In this document: positions 50,862 to 61,126 of the stretch, one piece after another
Layout of the letters: each line of letters starts with the position of its first letter
Position numbering within the stretch: position 1 is the first letter of the stretch
Source of the DNA: Theocolax elegans
Taxonomy: Eukaryota; Arthropoda; Insecta; Hymenoptera; Cerocephalidae
Length of the DNA: 64,000 nucleotides
Assembly (NCBI GenBank): GCA_026168455.1
Contig: CM047431.1
Span: 55,358,539-55,422,538, forward strand
Reading direction: 5' to 3'
The notes under the pieces: model-generated
The model's database searches: none
What the model was told of the DNA's origin: nothing
Seen by the model: the letters and a program-made list of their open reading frames with translations, nothing else
Program-made: the position numbers and the translations under genes

Positions 50862-50920
50862 TACGGCAGTCCCGGCTCGGAGTGGCGACATCCTAATGCA
50901 ATGTGGCCTGTCTCGCCTAG
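50862..50920 (+). CDS. GC-rich candidate exon downstream of tmod
   Basis: A short, sharply GC-rich block in AT-rich DNA begins right after the acceptor GTCTGTTGCAG (ends 50861). In the tmod phase it reads I-RQSRLGVATS and stops at 50896, a short basic tail. The elevated GC continues to 50920, immediately before a possible donor GTATAT. So it may instead be a 59-base internal exon: in phase 0 it reads YGSPGSEWRHPNAMWPVSP and in phase 2 TAVPARSGDILMQCGLSRL, both open. The phase-2 reading would join in frame to the candidate exon at 57530. The exon status looks good; the reading frame is undecided. Confidence 0.45.
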
Positions 50921-51166
50921 GTATATTCACAATATACGAGTACTTTTTACTTTAGACACTCCTGCACCATTTTGTGTGTATGTGCGCCTATTCCTTGTAC
51001 ACGTATATATCTATGCACGTGCAATATGCATATATCGTATATATACGGACAAGTTTACATGTGTAGCACACATACTAGACGAACAAAAGATAAACAAAAA
51101 GCAAACAAACGATTATAAGAGAAGGCAAACACACCGTTATACTTATCATTACTATTATCACTATCA

Positions 51167-51169
<3 letters not shown>

Positions 51170-51202
<33 letters not shown>

Positions 51203-52077
51203 TATAATTATATTGCTGCTGCATAATATATATATGTATATATATATGTGTGTGTGCGGGTGTGTATTATACACCCACACACACATATATATTATTACGT
51301 GTGTAAGCATCGATCGACTTGATTAAGACGAAGATACTCACAGTACTTTACTATACCGCTATTCAATGTGCGTTATTTTTTTTTTTATTTCTACGCATCT
51401 GGTGGCTAGTAATATATATATGTATACATGTATTTTACATTACTCGTGTGCTCGTAGCATTTTACCCTCGTTTCTTTCTTAATGAACAAAAAAAAATCAG
51501 CTTTTACAGTTATGCTCTCTCTCTCTCTCTCTCTCTTTCTTTCTCTTTTATGTATAATGACGGAATAAAGATGCACAAAAATATCTCGAAGCAAATTCGT
51601 CGAAAGAACGTATATAGTCTCGCTCGTTTCTTCCTTTTTTTTCTTTTTCTTTGTTTCGAAACGATATTCAAATTACTAATCATTTGTTGAAATTTGTACC
51701 GAGTTTCTTTTTAAATATATATACACGTACGAAAGAGTGTATAGTTAAAAGTGTACCTACTGCCAAAGATATATACTATATATATACATAGCACACAAAT
51801 ATTTTGCGAAATGAATAGAAGGTATACTTTTACTGTTCCGTCCCGCTTATACACACACGCGCGCGCGCGCGCGCGATTGTTGCGTTTTAAAGTTAAAAAA
51901 AAATAAAAAGAAAAAATGATGCTTTTTTTTTCAATTGTCTGAGTACTGCAAGTGTGTCTTGTCGATATATCGTCGATCGTTGTTCGGGTATACAAAGGTG
52001 AAAGCAAAAATACATATATATTGTATACGTTGGCATGTGTGTCCGCAACTCTTTAAGAATCCTTCTTTTTCTTCTTC

Positions 52078-52113
<36 letters not shown>

Positions 52114-53287
52114 TTATTTTTTAATTCATAATTAATGTCTGTACATTTTGCACACGTTTAGAATTTACATTCAGAAGAAGACTAAGAGATATGTAAGAGG
52201 TATAAGTAACGAAATAAAAAAAAAAAGAAAAAAAGAAAAGAGAACGAAGCGTCAAGTAAAGAAAAAAAAATGAAACATTTATAATATGATATATTAATCG
52301 CTTGTGGTATTATTATACGTAGTATAATGTATATGTAATCCGCTTAATACCGACGTTGTATATTCGTAAAAGAAAAAGATGAACAAAAAATGCACAAAAA
52401 AAAAAAAAAAATAAATGAAATAGAACGTACATGTATCAACGACTCAAAAATAAGACGCGAATATGTTTTTACCGTACACGTACCATTCTGAATGTAGAAT
52501 CGAAAAATTAATGAAAAGTTTTATTGTAAAAATCGCCATTACTAATATAAGTACATATAATTAATTTTATTCACGTACATACATATCTATATGTATATAA
52601 ATATATATTTACATGGATACATATATTTAAATTTCTATATACGTATATCTATATAACTATATATGTGTACATCTAAATTTATATATACATACATATACAT
52701 ATGTTACATATGTACATATATAGGCGCATGCTTGCAACCTGCGTTATTGATTTTATATAAGACGGAGTAATGTAATAAGTTGTTTTATTATTTTTATTAT
52801 AATTATATTATAATTATTACTATTATTATTACTATTACTATTAATTGTCATTATTATCATCATCATCATTCAAGCGAAAGAATTATGTATATGTGTACAC
52901 TGTGCATTGCGTGAAGATTATATTATAATCCGAAAGAAAAAAAACAAACGAAAAATAAGAGAGAAACCATTTTATATAACACTTTTGACGCAGAATAAAC
53001 GTATACGTTGTTCATGTTATGTATATTATTTGTGTAAGCTCTTTTCACACACGCAGCTAATACTATTACCTTTTTTTTCTCTTTATTTTCTAATTAAAGA
53101 TACCAATAATTGTAAAATGTATATATATATACTAATAAAAAATGTATAAAATTGACTTTTAATCATGTGATGTAACATTTGTATAGATGTGTGCCTGTGT
53201 GTGTATTATACCTCGATGGAAAATTACACGTACGTGGACATACAGTGGGCACAACCACACGTACACCTGCGCTCATCCATTCGAATA

Positions 53288-53319
<32 letters not shown>

Positions 53320-53455
53320 CTGCACTGCATTGTACTAATACAACCCTTTCCTTACCGTTTTTCTTTCGATTTCTTTCTACTCGACCATTCAAGGATTCCA
53401 GTATATGTACGAGAAGGATGGATCGCTCAATTTCACCGTGGAAAATAAATATACG
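51170..53455. repeat. Low-complexity block, possibly 3' UTR-like
   Basis: Includes (ATT)n at 51172-51201, TA/TG runs at 51224-51290, (CT)n at 51515-51535, (CG)n at 51860-51874, (ATT)n at 52084-52115, a poly-A run near 52395-52411 and (TA)n at 53290-53320. All open frames are translations of these runs. It follows the candidate exon at 50862 and could be its 3' UTR. Confidence 0.5.
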
Positions 53456-56400
53456 TTTATAAATATTAGTTGTTGTACATATATATAGATGTGCGTGTCT
53501 GTAAATTAAGTGTGTCGTTATTATTATTACACCAACTATTCAATTTTTCTCTGGTCTGGGTAAGAGATCTGAGATTGCGTAAGTTCTGGAAATATGAGCA
53601 CGGAGGGGAAAAAAAATTAGAGTTTACCTAAAGTATTCTAACGATATAATTAGTGTAAAAGAAATTGATTATACCCTGATAGGTATTGTATTTTATTCAA
53701 TAAGTGTTAAATAGATCGTTTGAATGGAATGGGTTAAATATAGGGGACAAATGTGTCGATTTTTGACCTGTCGATGAAACGCTTTTCCTCCCATTTTATG
53801 TGACCACCTACCAATGTAACATCCTAATTTTCAGCCATTTTTGAGCTTGTAAACATAGATTGAAGTTTAATCTAGTTATGTCCTATTAAATGTCTATTAA
53901 AAATGAACAAGTGAAAAATCCAATAAAATCGCGTTTATCTTCGTAAATACTGGAAATATGAGGCATAAATTAGTTGTAAATTAGATAAAAACGTTAACGG
54001 GGTGCCAAAACCAAGTTTTATCCTCCCTACCTTACCGACTTCGAAAATTAGATAAAATTAATTATAATTGAAAACGGAAGTTAATTTACGTAAATCTGGG
54101 AGAACAAGTTGAAGGAAAAGTCGTAAATGTTGGCAGTAAGGGATATCTCGAAAACCAATCAATATTTTTGTTTCAAATTTTAAAGACATAGATTACTAAT
54201 AAAGGAAGGGGGCTGATCTCCTCAATTTTTTAATTATAACTCATTTTCTTTGACTTTTGAGGCTGATAAGGTAGGGAGGATAAAACTTGACTTTGGTACC
54301 CTCTTAAAAATCCATCCGAATCTATAGGAATTTTCAAGTTTACTGCTCGCGGAAAGCTGAACACATTATTCGAATGTTTTGAGATGTATTATAGTAATAT
54401 CCATAAGTTTAAAGTATAAAGTGAATTATTATGTTGGATTTACATCATTGTAGGTAATGATGTGCTATACATTTTTTTATTGTGAATATAAATAAGACAA
54501 ATATTTGTTTAATTCCTTTCGCGCTCTAATACCGTCGGCTTGGATATGTCTGTGTAGATTTTCCGTACAAATCTTCCCCGGTAATTCGTGTTGGAATAAA
54601 TAATGCACGGTTCTAACCATGTGTTGCTATAAAGACATTTTTTGTATATCTTTTTATCGGTAAGTGAGAAACCTACGTTTCCATTAAATATTTCCTAGAA
54701 TAATAAATCTTGTTTTTCACCAAGATGCAAAGTAAAGCATTAATTTTTTTAAAGATATTTTTGTAAAAATTTGTAAAAATACCTACCCTACACATATTTG
54801 TTCAGGTACTTTTGATAATCCCCTCTAGCAAATTCTTTAATGAATATTGATCTTTTTGCAAGAAAAACAGGTTTTCTAAAAGCACAATGTATACCAAATA
54901 ATCGAAAAATATATTTTATAAAATTGTTAACAATTCTTGGACGTTCGTGTTTATAAGGTAACTGGATTCTAATTAAAATTACTCAACTCGTCTTTAATAG
55001 ATTCAATCCCAGTGTCTAGCACATCGTCTAAAACGATAATATTTTTAATTTAATGTTTCCAACGGGTTGAAAGTGGGATTTCCAATTTTTCCTCACCCTG
55101 TATATTACGTTTAGATGGCCAACGGCTAGATGGCCAAGATTCGAATTTGTGTTTAGTATCGTTTATCAACTATATGTATTACATTTATATATCATAGGGC
55201 GAGTCGATATATCGGCTTTTCGATCGTATGTAGGTTAAATGAAAAGAAAGCTTCGTTAAAATAATATTTTATCCCGTTAACAGAATATAACATTTCATAA
55301 TAAGTAAAAAATTGTTATTAGCTATTAAATTAAAAATAAATTTTGAATAACATTTTTTTAACACGGATCAGACTATCGCTTAGTGCTCATAGAATTCAGT
55401 TGACTAATGTTTACTCAATATAATCACACCTGATTGGTTCAGTCTGGTAAGCATTGATGAAGGAAGTTGATTTATTGGATAGGTCAATGTATAGTTAATA
55501 TACTAAAATATACGATAATTTATCAGTTTTATTAATGAGGAATAGTCTATTGGAGTAGTGTATAGGTTTTTCAAGGTCTTTCGATATTGGTTATATAATA
55601 AGCAAGAACAATATTGAACTGATTACTGCGTACCTCTGGCTCTGCTGAATACGGATGTGGTCAGATTACTATTAACAATTTAATTGTACGTATACAGCAA
55701 CAAAGCAATAATTAATTAATTAAGGAGTGATAGTTGAAATCGATATTGAGGAAAAAAAATATTTCCTGACGACGTTTAGATAGATTGTCATTTTTGTATA
55801 CAACAACCGTATCTGAAATATACTACTCATTATATGGTAGTTTCTCCAAATAAGTGCCACGATCGTTCTTTATCGAATATACCCCATAAAATTAATATTT
55901 TCATAAATATAGTAAATAAAAAAACTCAAGGTTTAAATAATAGTTTAAGAGTTGTTTGAACGTTAGCCGAAGGATTTTTTTAAATTTAATGAGATTTTAT
56001 TTTAAAAAAATGCTGTAAAATATAGCTAAATACATAATTCTGTTGACTGGTTATTAAAAATTAAAGTTAATGTTTATTTATCATTATAATGTTTATTGTA
56101 AGACTTATATGTGGAAAGACCTTATATTTTATCTAATCTAAATATAAATTAAATTCTCAAGTAGTATACCAAAATTCAAACCAAAGTCTTCGGTATATAG
56201 TTGTAAAGTTCGTTCCTCCCTCGAAAAAAAGGACGGATATTATACTTCAGGACGAGTGTCCAATTTTTTTATTTTATAGAATGTTTTATCATTTTTACTT
56301 TCTTATAATTAATATTTTATGCTTATATAGCTAATGGGCTGTAAGACTGAAATCATTCTGTTATAATAATTAATATTACTTGGTAATCGACATAAGAATT

Positions 56401-57520
56401 AATTATTAATCGGTAAAGTTTCTTGCGTAAGGTTTTAAAAAAACAAAAATTTAAAGCTTAAATTTTATTTTATAATACCCCTGTAAATATAATTTCTAAA
56501 CTATGTAGTGTAATCATACTTATATTGTACACCAAAGTCTCAATAAGCTTTAATATATATTTCGTGATCGATCTAAACTATAAATAGAAAAAAAGTATAT
56601 ATTTAAACGTCTACAAAAATCTATCTTTACTTTTTCAATTTCTAATGATAATTAAGTTTTTGTGTAAAAGCTAACTATATTTTCTACGAACTTCTGTTTT
56701 AAAAAATAGTAATTCACAAGAAATTTCAACGAGCTTTGAGTAAGATCTTTTAGATCGTGTAACCATCTTTTATCTCATTTTTCATGTCAAGTGTAATAAA
56801 ATTCTTCGCAAAGTTAAATCGATCAATATACTTCTACTTTTTTACGGATTTACGTGATATTTATATGCGCTACATTTTTTTCATAAGAAAATAATTGATT
56901 AAGACTGTTGGTTCCTTTAACTTTTATGATACATCGAATGAAGCAAAAATAAATTAAATAATTTAATTATTACATTTATTTAACAGAGTTTATATCTGTT
57001 TTATTATTTTGTGAAAAACCCATTTAAAAAGAGACTATATGGATCATCAAATAACACATTATTGTGTAAATAAACAAGAGGGACCTTCGAAACAGTTTGC
57101 ACGCAAAACACATATTTTATACGTATATATAGCTGAAAATTTGTTGTTGGCTAAATTATTAAATATCTCTGAATTTGGGTTTTCTATAAAATAGTATATT
57201 TTATTAAATAACTGTAATAATTAAGTCATATTGCTTGGTCGGTATCGATCCATGTATATACACCACCCCTTTAAATTCCATCTTAATCATTTAACAATAT
57301 ATAAGGTAATCGTTAATTAATTATCTCTTGTTAAATACAGTTATTACCTGATCCTATATATAGTATAATTTATTAAAAATCAAAATTATAAGTAACTAAT
57401 TTTTATTATATTAATTGTTTTTTTTATTGACCATTATATTGAAAGCTCACGAAAGCTTTATTAGTTTAATAATTAAAATATATACTTATGCAATTTTTTA
57501 TTTCGTTTCGTTTATTGTTT
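53456..57520. other. AT-rich spacer
   Basis: Apart from the inverted pair at 53999-54303 nothing is recognised. If the 57530 exon belongs to tmod, this is intron. Confidence 0.4.
53999..54303. mobile_element. Inverted pair, probable small MITE
   Basis: GGGTGCCAAAACCAAGTTTT with ATCCTCCCTACCTTA on the left is mirrored by TAAGGTAGGGAGGAT with AAAACTTGACTTTGGTACCC on the right. Arms of about 65 bases and a loop of about 170. Confidence 0.6.
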
Positions 57521-57529
57521 TTTTCGCAG

Positions 57530-57594
57530 GTCGCTTACGACGGACGGGAAGAGCATCACGTAATTATGCGGTTGGTTGGACGATCCACGATTGA
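57530..57594 (+). CDS. GC-rich candidate terminal exon downstream of tmod
   Basis: The acceptor TTTTTTTCGCAG ends at 57529. In the tmod phase the block reads S-RLRRTGRASRNYAVGWTI, then HD and TGA at 57592-57594. The jump from AT-rich to balanced composition occurs exactly at the acceptor, and the return to AT-rich occurs exactly at this stop, which favours this frame over the longer open frame VAYDGREEHHVIMRL. A basic RLRR tail suits the end of a tropomodulin. It lies 14.8 kb from the last common exon, so the link is inferred. Confidence 0.45.
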
Positions 57595-58435
57595 GAAAAT
57601 TATTGTTAAACAAAAAAATTCAAGAGTCTCATCGCACATCCTTCATATCACTCTGTATTATAACGTCTTTTAAATAACGTACCAAACGAACTTCAGTTGT
57701 CTATCGTTACATTCTTAAGTTTCATTTAAAAGATAATCTTTTGCATTAGCATTTCTAATTCTAGTTTATAAAAAACAAATAGCTTAGGTTATATTGCCAT
57801 TTCTCCTTTCGAATTTTATTGTTAAATCATTGTTTTAAAATATGCATCAATTCAAAGATTGGAGGTTTGCGATCAATTAACATTTTGTAATTGTTGTATT
57901 CGTAATACTTTAAATTATGCGTAACGAGATTACTTAATTATATTCACACCATTGGAAATTTATTTAACATATTTATGTGTTAAAATATTACAAAAAGAAA
58001 TTAACTATACACACTAAGTGTGAAAACGTACATATTACACGATTTCTGTGTACATCGTAATTCTGGGCAGTGTTTTGCAATATTGCACAAATTTTAAAAA
58101 GTATAAGACATAATTTGAACGTACAAACTATGTATTAATTATAAAATAAAGATTGTATCTTAATTTCCGTAAAATTTATGTATCTCTATTGTTTATAACA
58201 CCAAACGAATATTATGTTGTAATAAGTATACTTATCTATCTTCTATCTATAATATTAAAGAAATTTCGTCGCCGCTGCCAGAAATTTCTGAATTTTAGTA
58301 CAGGGTACAGGGTTCAAGGGTTTCATAAATCCTTGAATGTCTATTGCGTACTCCATCTGGACAACGTATGAGACGTTGTAGGAAAGAAGTCTGATTTATA
58401 AACTACTCCCACCCTTCCACTACTACCCCCACTCC

Positions 58436-59540
58436 TTAAACAAGCTTCTTCACGTCACCGCTAGCTGGATTATATTGTACAATACGATCATGTAAAATCA
58501 AACAGTATGCTGAAGTTCCAGCAGGAAAGTTATTTCTCGACTCGAATTCTAAACGCACATCCACCGGAGCGCTCTTTAACAATTCATTCTGCTTCGAGCA
58601 ATCGATTACAATCAGTGGCATGTAATTGAGATAATATAATTTTTTCAACATTGCACGGAGAGAAGAAACAGACTAGCGTTGTAGGTTAGGCTGTCAGCGC
58701 AAAGTTGCAGGATGTCATACCGCGATGGTATGGCCGCCCTGCCAAAAGTTTCCATAGGCATCATAGGTGAAAACGCGCAGGGGGCGTGGCTAAACAAGCA
58801 ATAGTATGACGATCATACCAACGTGGTATGGAATCACACAAAAGTAGCATGGATATCGCGCAACCATAGCACGATTTCACGGCGGGTAACGGTTGCAGAA
58901 ACGTTCATACAACGCTGGTTTGTTTCTTCTCTCCGTGTGGTTCCGGATCTTTACCGTAATAAGAATTTTGAAAACTGGATCATACAATATAGCGTATTGA
59001 TTATGGTTCACATCAAGATTTAGATTACCGTATGGATAGTACTGTGAATTCAGAAAAAGTTTTACGTTGGTAATATTGCAGTGATCAAATTGACTAGCAT
59101 TAGCCGCTTTTTGACTTTTACGATTAGTTTGAAAACCTAAAATAACAAATCTAGGTTTTTCTAATTGATGAGTCGTTTTTACAGTCCAAACATGTCTTGA
59201 CGTTGCTGAGAGAAGTGGATATTTGTACAAATCCCAAGTTCGAAAACTCATGGATATTGCTCTATCTTTTCCTATATAATCGAGCAATCGAACTTTACGA
59301 GGATACGATGCAACTATTATGGCATAAGCCACTCGATTCTTATTAATTCAATCTTGAAATCTTCATAAGTAATGTTATTTTCAATACGCACACCTGTTTG
59401 AACGACAGCATTCAAATCAGTTCTCGATCTCGTGAGAATAAGTTCATGCTTTGCATTGCTTACTATTTTACGATAGTCTTATTCAAGCAAAACCAAGAAT
59501 CATATTTAATGGTAAAGAAACGTCAAAGTATCCATTATCA
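58436..59540 (-). pseudogene. Hexon-like major capsid gene relic of an adintovirus/Maverick-type element, broken
   Basis: The double-jelly-roll capsid protein forms the icosahedral shell of these elements. Two readable pieces remain. The middle piece (about 58960-59332) contains FRTWDLYKYPLL, TSRHVWTVKTTHQLEKPRF and NVKLFLNSQYYPYGNLNLD, a block familiar from capsid-like proteins in many insect genomes. The C-terminal piece (58436-58650) contains PLIVIDCSKQNELLKSAPVD, DVRLEFE and YCLILHDRIVQYNP. Traces of the N-terminal part lie at 59333-59540 in shifted frames with stops. A MITE at 58654-58937 sits between the two main pieces, and some residues seem lost there. It cannot make a capsid. Family identity is from memory of the pattern, not a search. 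Confidence 0.8.
58654..58937. mobile_element. MITE inside the hexon relic
   Basis: CACGGAGAGAAGAAACA with ACTAGCGTTGTA at the left is mirrored by ACAACGCTGGTTTGTTTCTTCTCTCCGTG at the right (given here in two overlapping parts: ACAACGCTGG, then TGTTTCTTCTCTCCGTG). Length 284, flanked by TG on both sides as a possible 2-base target duplication. The interior is GC-richer (GGTATGGCCGCCC, GGGGGCGTGGC) and non-coding. It falls exactly between the two readable hexon pieces. Confidence 0.75.
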
Positions 59541-59759
59541 TTCACTATATTTTGCGTCTCTTCTATGTCTATCCTGCTCCTTGCAAGCAACGTCAAGAGG
59601 ATTAATACCAGGATTTCCTCGAGCCAACCTTTTACTTAATATTGTTCCTGGTCCGCAATATTGATATCCGGGCAAATTAAGTTTAAAAGGTAAATTATTG
59701 ATGACTTTGTTGATCAAACCGTACCCTCGTCTTTGTCGATAACATACGTAGTTGATCAT
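59538..59759 (-). pseudogene. Phospholipase A2-like capsid-associated protein fragment
   Basis: This domain, known from parvovirus VP1 and found in adintovirus/Maverick-type elements, is thought to breach membranes during entry. The open frame contains LPGYQYCGPG, the Ca-binding loop of the family, and NPLDVACKEQD, where the catalytic HD pair of the consensus reads QD, so the active-site His appears lost. The likely start is the Met at 59757-59759; the longer upstream extension of the frame to 60008 is the shadow of the plus-strand ATPase. After KEQD the frame runs into unrelated residues and stops, so the rest is missing. Not functional. Confidence 0.75.
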
Positions 59760-59820
59760 CACTCTATAAAAGTCAGCTTCAAACTGATTTCTAAAACTAT
59801 ATAAACAATCTAATGATTGA

Positions 59821-60051
59821 GACGTTGCACTGCACTCATGGATTTCAAAGAGCAACCTGTTAATTAAGCTTCCAATAGCTAATTTTGAAGTTATCGTAGA
59901 GCAAGATAGAAGACCAAAACGACATGGAGATTTACTTCCAGATAGTATAAGAGCTATTTTCTGCGGTCCTTCTAATTGCGGCAAATCCAATAGTCTTCTT
60001 GCTCTCATAACTCATCTAAATGGAGTAAGATTTGAAAATATATACGTATAA
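59821..60051 (+). pseudogene. Packaging ATPase fragment (FtsK/A32-like) with Walker A motif
   Basis: The plus-strand frame with codons in phase with 59941 is open from 59821 to a stop at 60049. It reads VIVEQDRRPKRHGDLLPDSI, then RAIFCGPSNCGKSNSLLALI, then THLNGVRFENIYV. GPSNCGKS is a perfect Walker A motif, and the NGVRFENIYVY-type continuation is typical of genome-packaging ATPases of Maverick/adintovirus elements. Everything after the Walker A helix (Walker B, arginine finger) is missing: the sequence passes straight into the polymerase relic on the other strand. It is shorter than the usual ORF cutoff and easily missed. Confidence 0.75.
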
Positions 60052-60939
60052 TACTACGAATAATATATACGTAAACAAACATTCAAAATACCCATACACT
60101 ACAAATGATTCTTGATTCATAAAATTAAAGTTTCTGAATTCGAGAATGTTTTGTTTCTTTCCGGGAAGCACAATTTTGTAATCGTTGATATTTTCACAAT
60201 CAGCTGTATGTACTGATAACTTATCAGCAGACCAAAAATAATGCAGACAGCGATCGCATATATGTGCTTTCTGACGACGATTAGCTAATTGTCTTCTCAC
60301 TAGACGAGAAAGATCTTTAATCCAGACATAGTGGAATGAATGTATGTACTTCAGAAATATCATCAACAGATTTGTCTTCTGCCTGTTCTTTTTCTTGTTC
60401 TTCTTCTTCTTCTTCTTCTTCTACATAGAAATTTTCGACGAGAAGCAGATTTACATGTTTATTTTTCTTCTCAGATGTCAAGTGACGAGGTAAAACTTTA
60501 TATACATTACCAGTCTTTTTTAAAAATAAACATTAACAGAAATTTTATTCTGCTTTTCAAACTTGCTAATTTGTCTCGGATTAACAGGAAAATCTATACG
60601 TTTAAAGTTGAGTTTATCTTTGTATTGACTATAGCTTGAGATATGATTATAATTATATTTTATTGGATGTAAAGCAGATAAAAGAGCCCACTTGAAACAT
60701 TCATTGTCCTTATTAGCTACATTTATGCAAGCTTTCTTTCTCGCGATAACTTCCGGCAAAGCGATAAAAGAGCTACCTCCCATTGGGTTAAATTTGCAAA
60801 TTTTTATGGTAAGATTTAAAATACTTCGTAAAGTCCACCCCGAATCCTTTTCTTGAAATTCCTCCATATCAACGTTGATAGGTTGTTGAACATTCAAGAT
60901 AGACCATTCTTTCAAGTCTGTAGTTGAAAAAATAGGCAT
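60030..60939 (-). pseudogene. N-terminal part of a protein-primed type B DNA polymerase, frameshifted
   Basis: Two readable blocks in different frames. The first (60520-60939) has FQEKDSGWTLRSILNLTI, CFKWALLSALHPI and KFEKQNKISVNVY. The second (60066-60330) has HYVWIKDLSRLV, a zinc-finger-like CDRCLHYF...H..DC unit and SFVVY, where the exonuclease domain begins. Between them lies a GAA-repeat acidic linker (60399-60421 on the plus strand) in a third frame, so at least two frameshifts are present. The exonuclease and polymerase domains are absent; the relic ends where the plus-strand ATPase begins. This layout is well known from Maverick/adintovirus-type polymerases in insect genomes. Not functional. 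Confidence 0.8.
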
Positions 60940-61067
60940 TAGAACTATTGTTGGAGACTTAGCGGTACACGTTAAGGGACTTGAAAAATCAAAATGGCTA
61001 AGAGAATTCTTACCCGATGAGTATGTATACTTTTTTTATACAAATTATAATTGAATATAAGTATATT

Positions 61068-61069
<2 letters not shown>

Positions 61070-61124
<55 letters not shown>
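61070..61124. repeat. (TA)n microsatellite flanking foldback element D
   Basis: About 27 TA units directly before the GGGTGG end of the foldback element. Confidence 0.95.

Positions 61125-61126
<2 letters not shown>

Noticed and set aside
50844..51326. 160-codon plus-strand frame
   Set aside because: Only the first part overlaps a GC-rich candidate exon; the rest is a translation of AT, TTA and TG repeats.
53179..53448. 89-codon frame with TA-repeat core
   Set aside because: The middle is a translated (TA)n run (YIYIYI) and the flanks match nothing.
59760..60008. N-terminal extension of the minus-strand PLA2-like frame
   Set aside because: It is the antisense shadow of the plus-strand ATPase containing the Walker A motif; the PLA2 family usually begins just before the Ca-binding loop.
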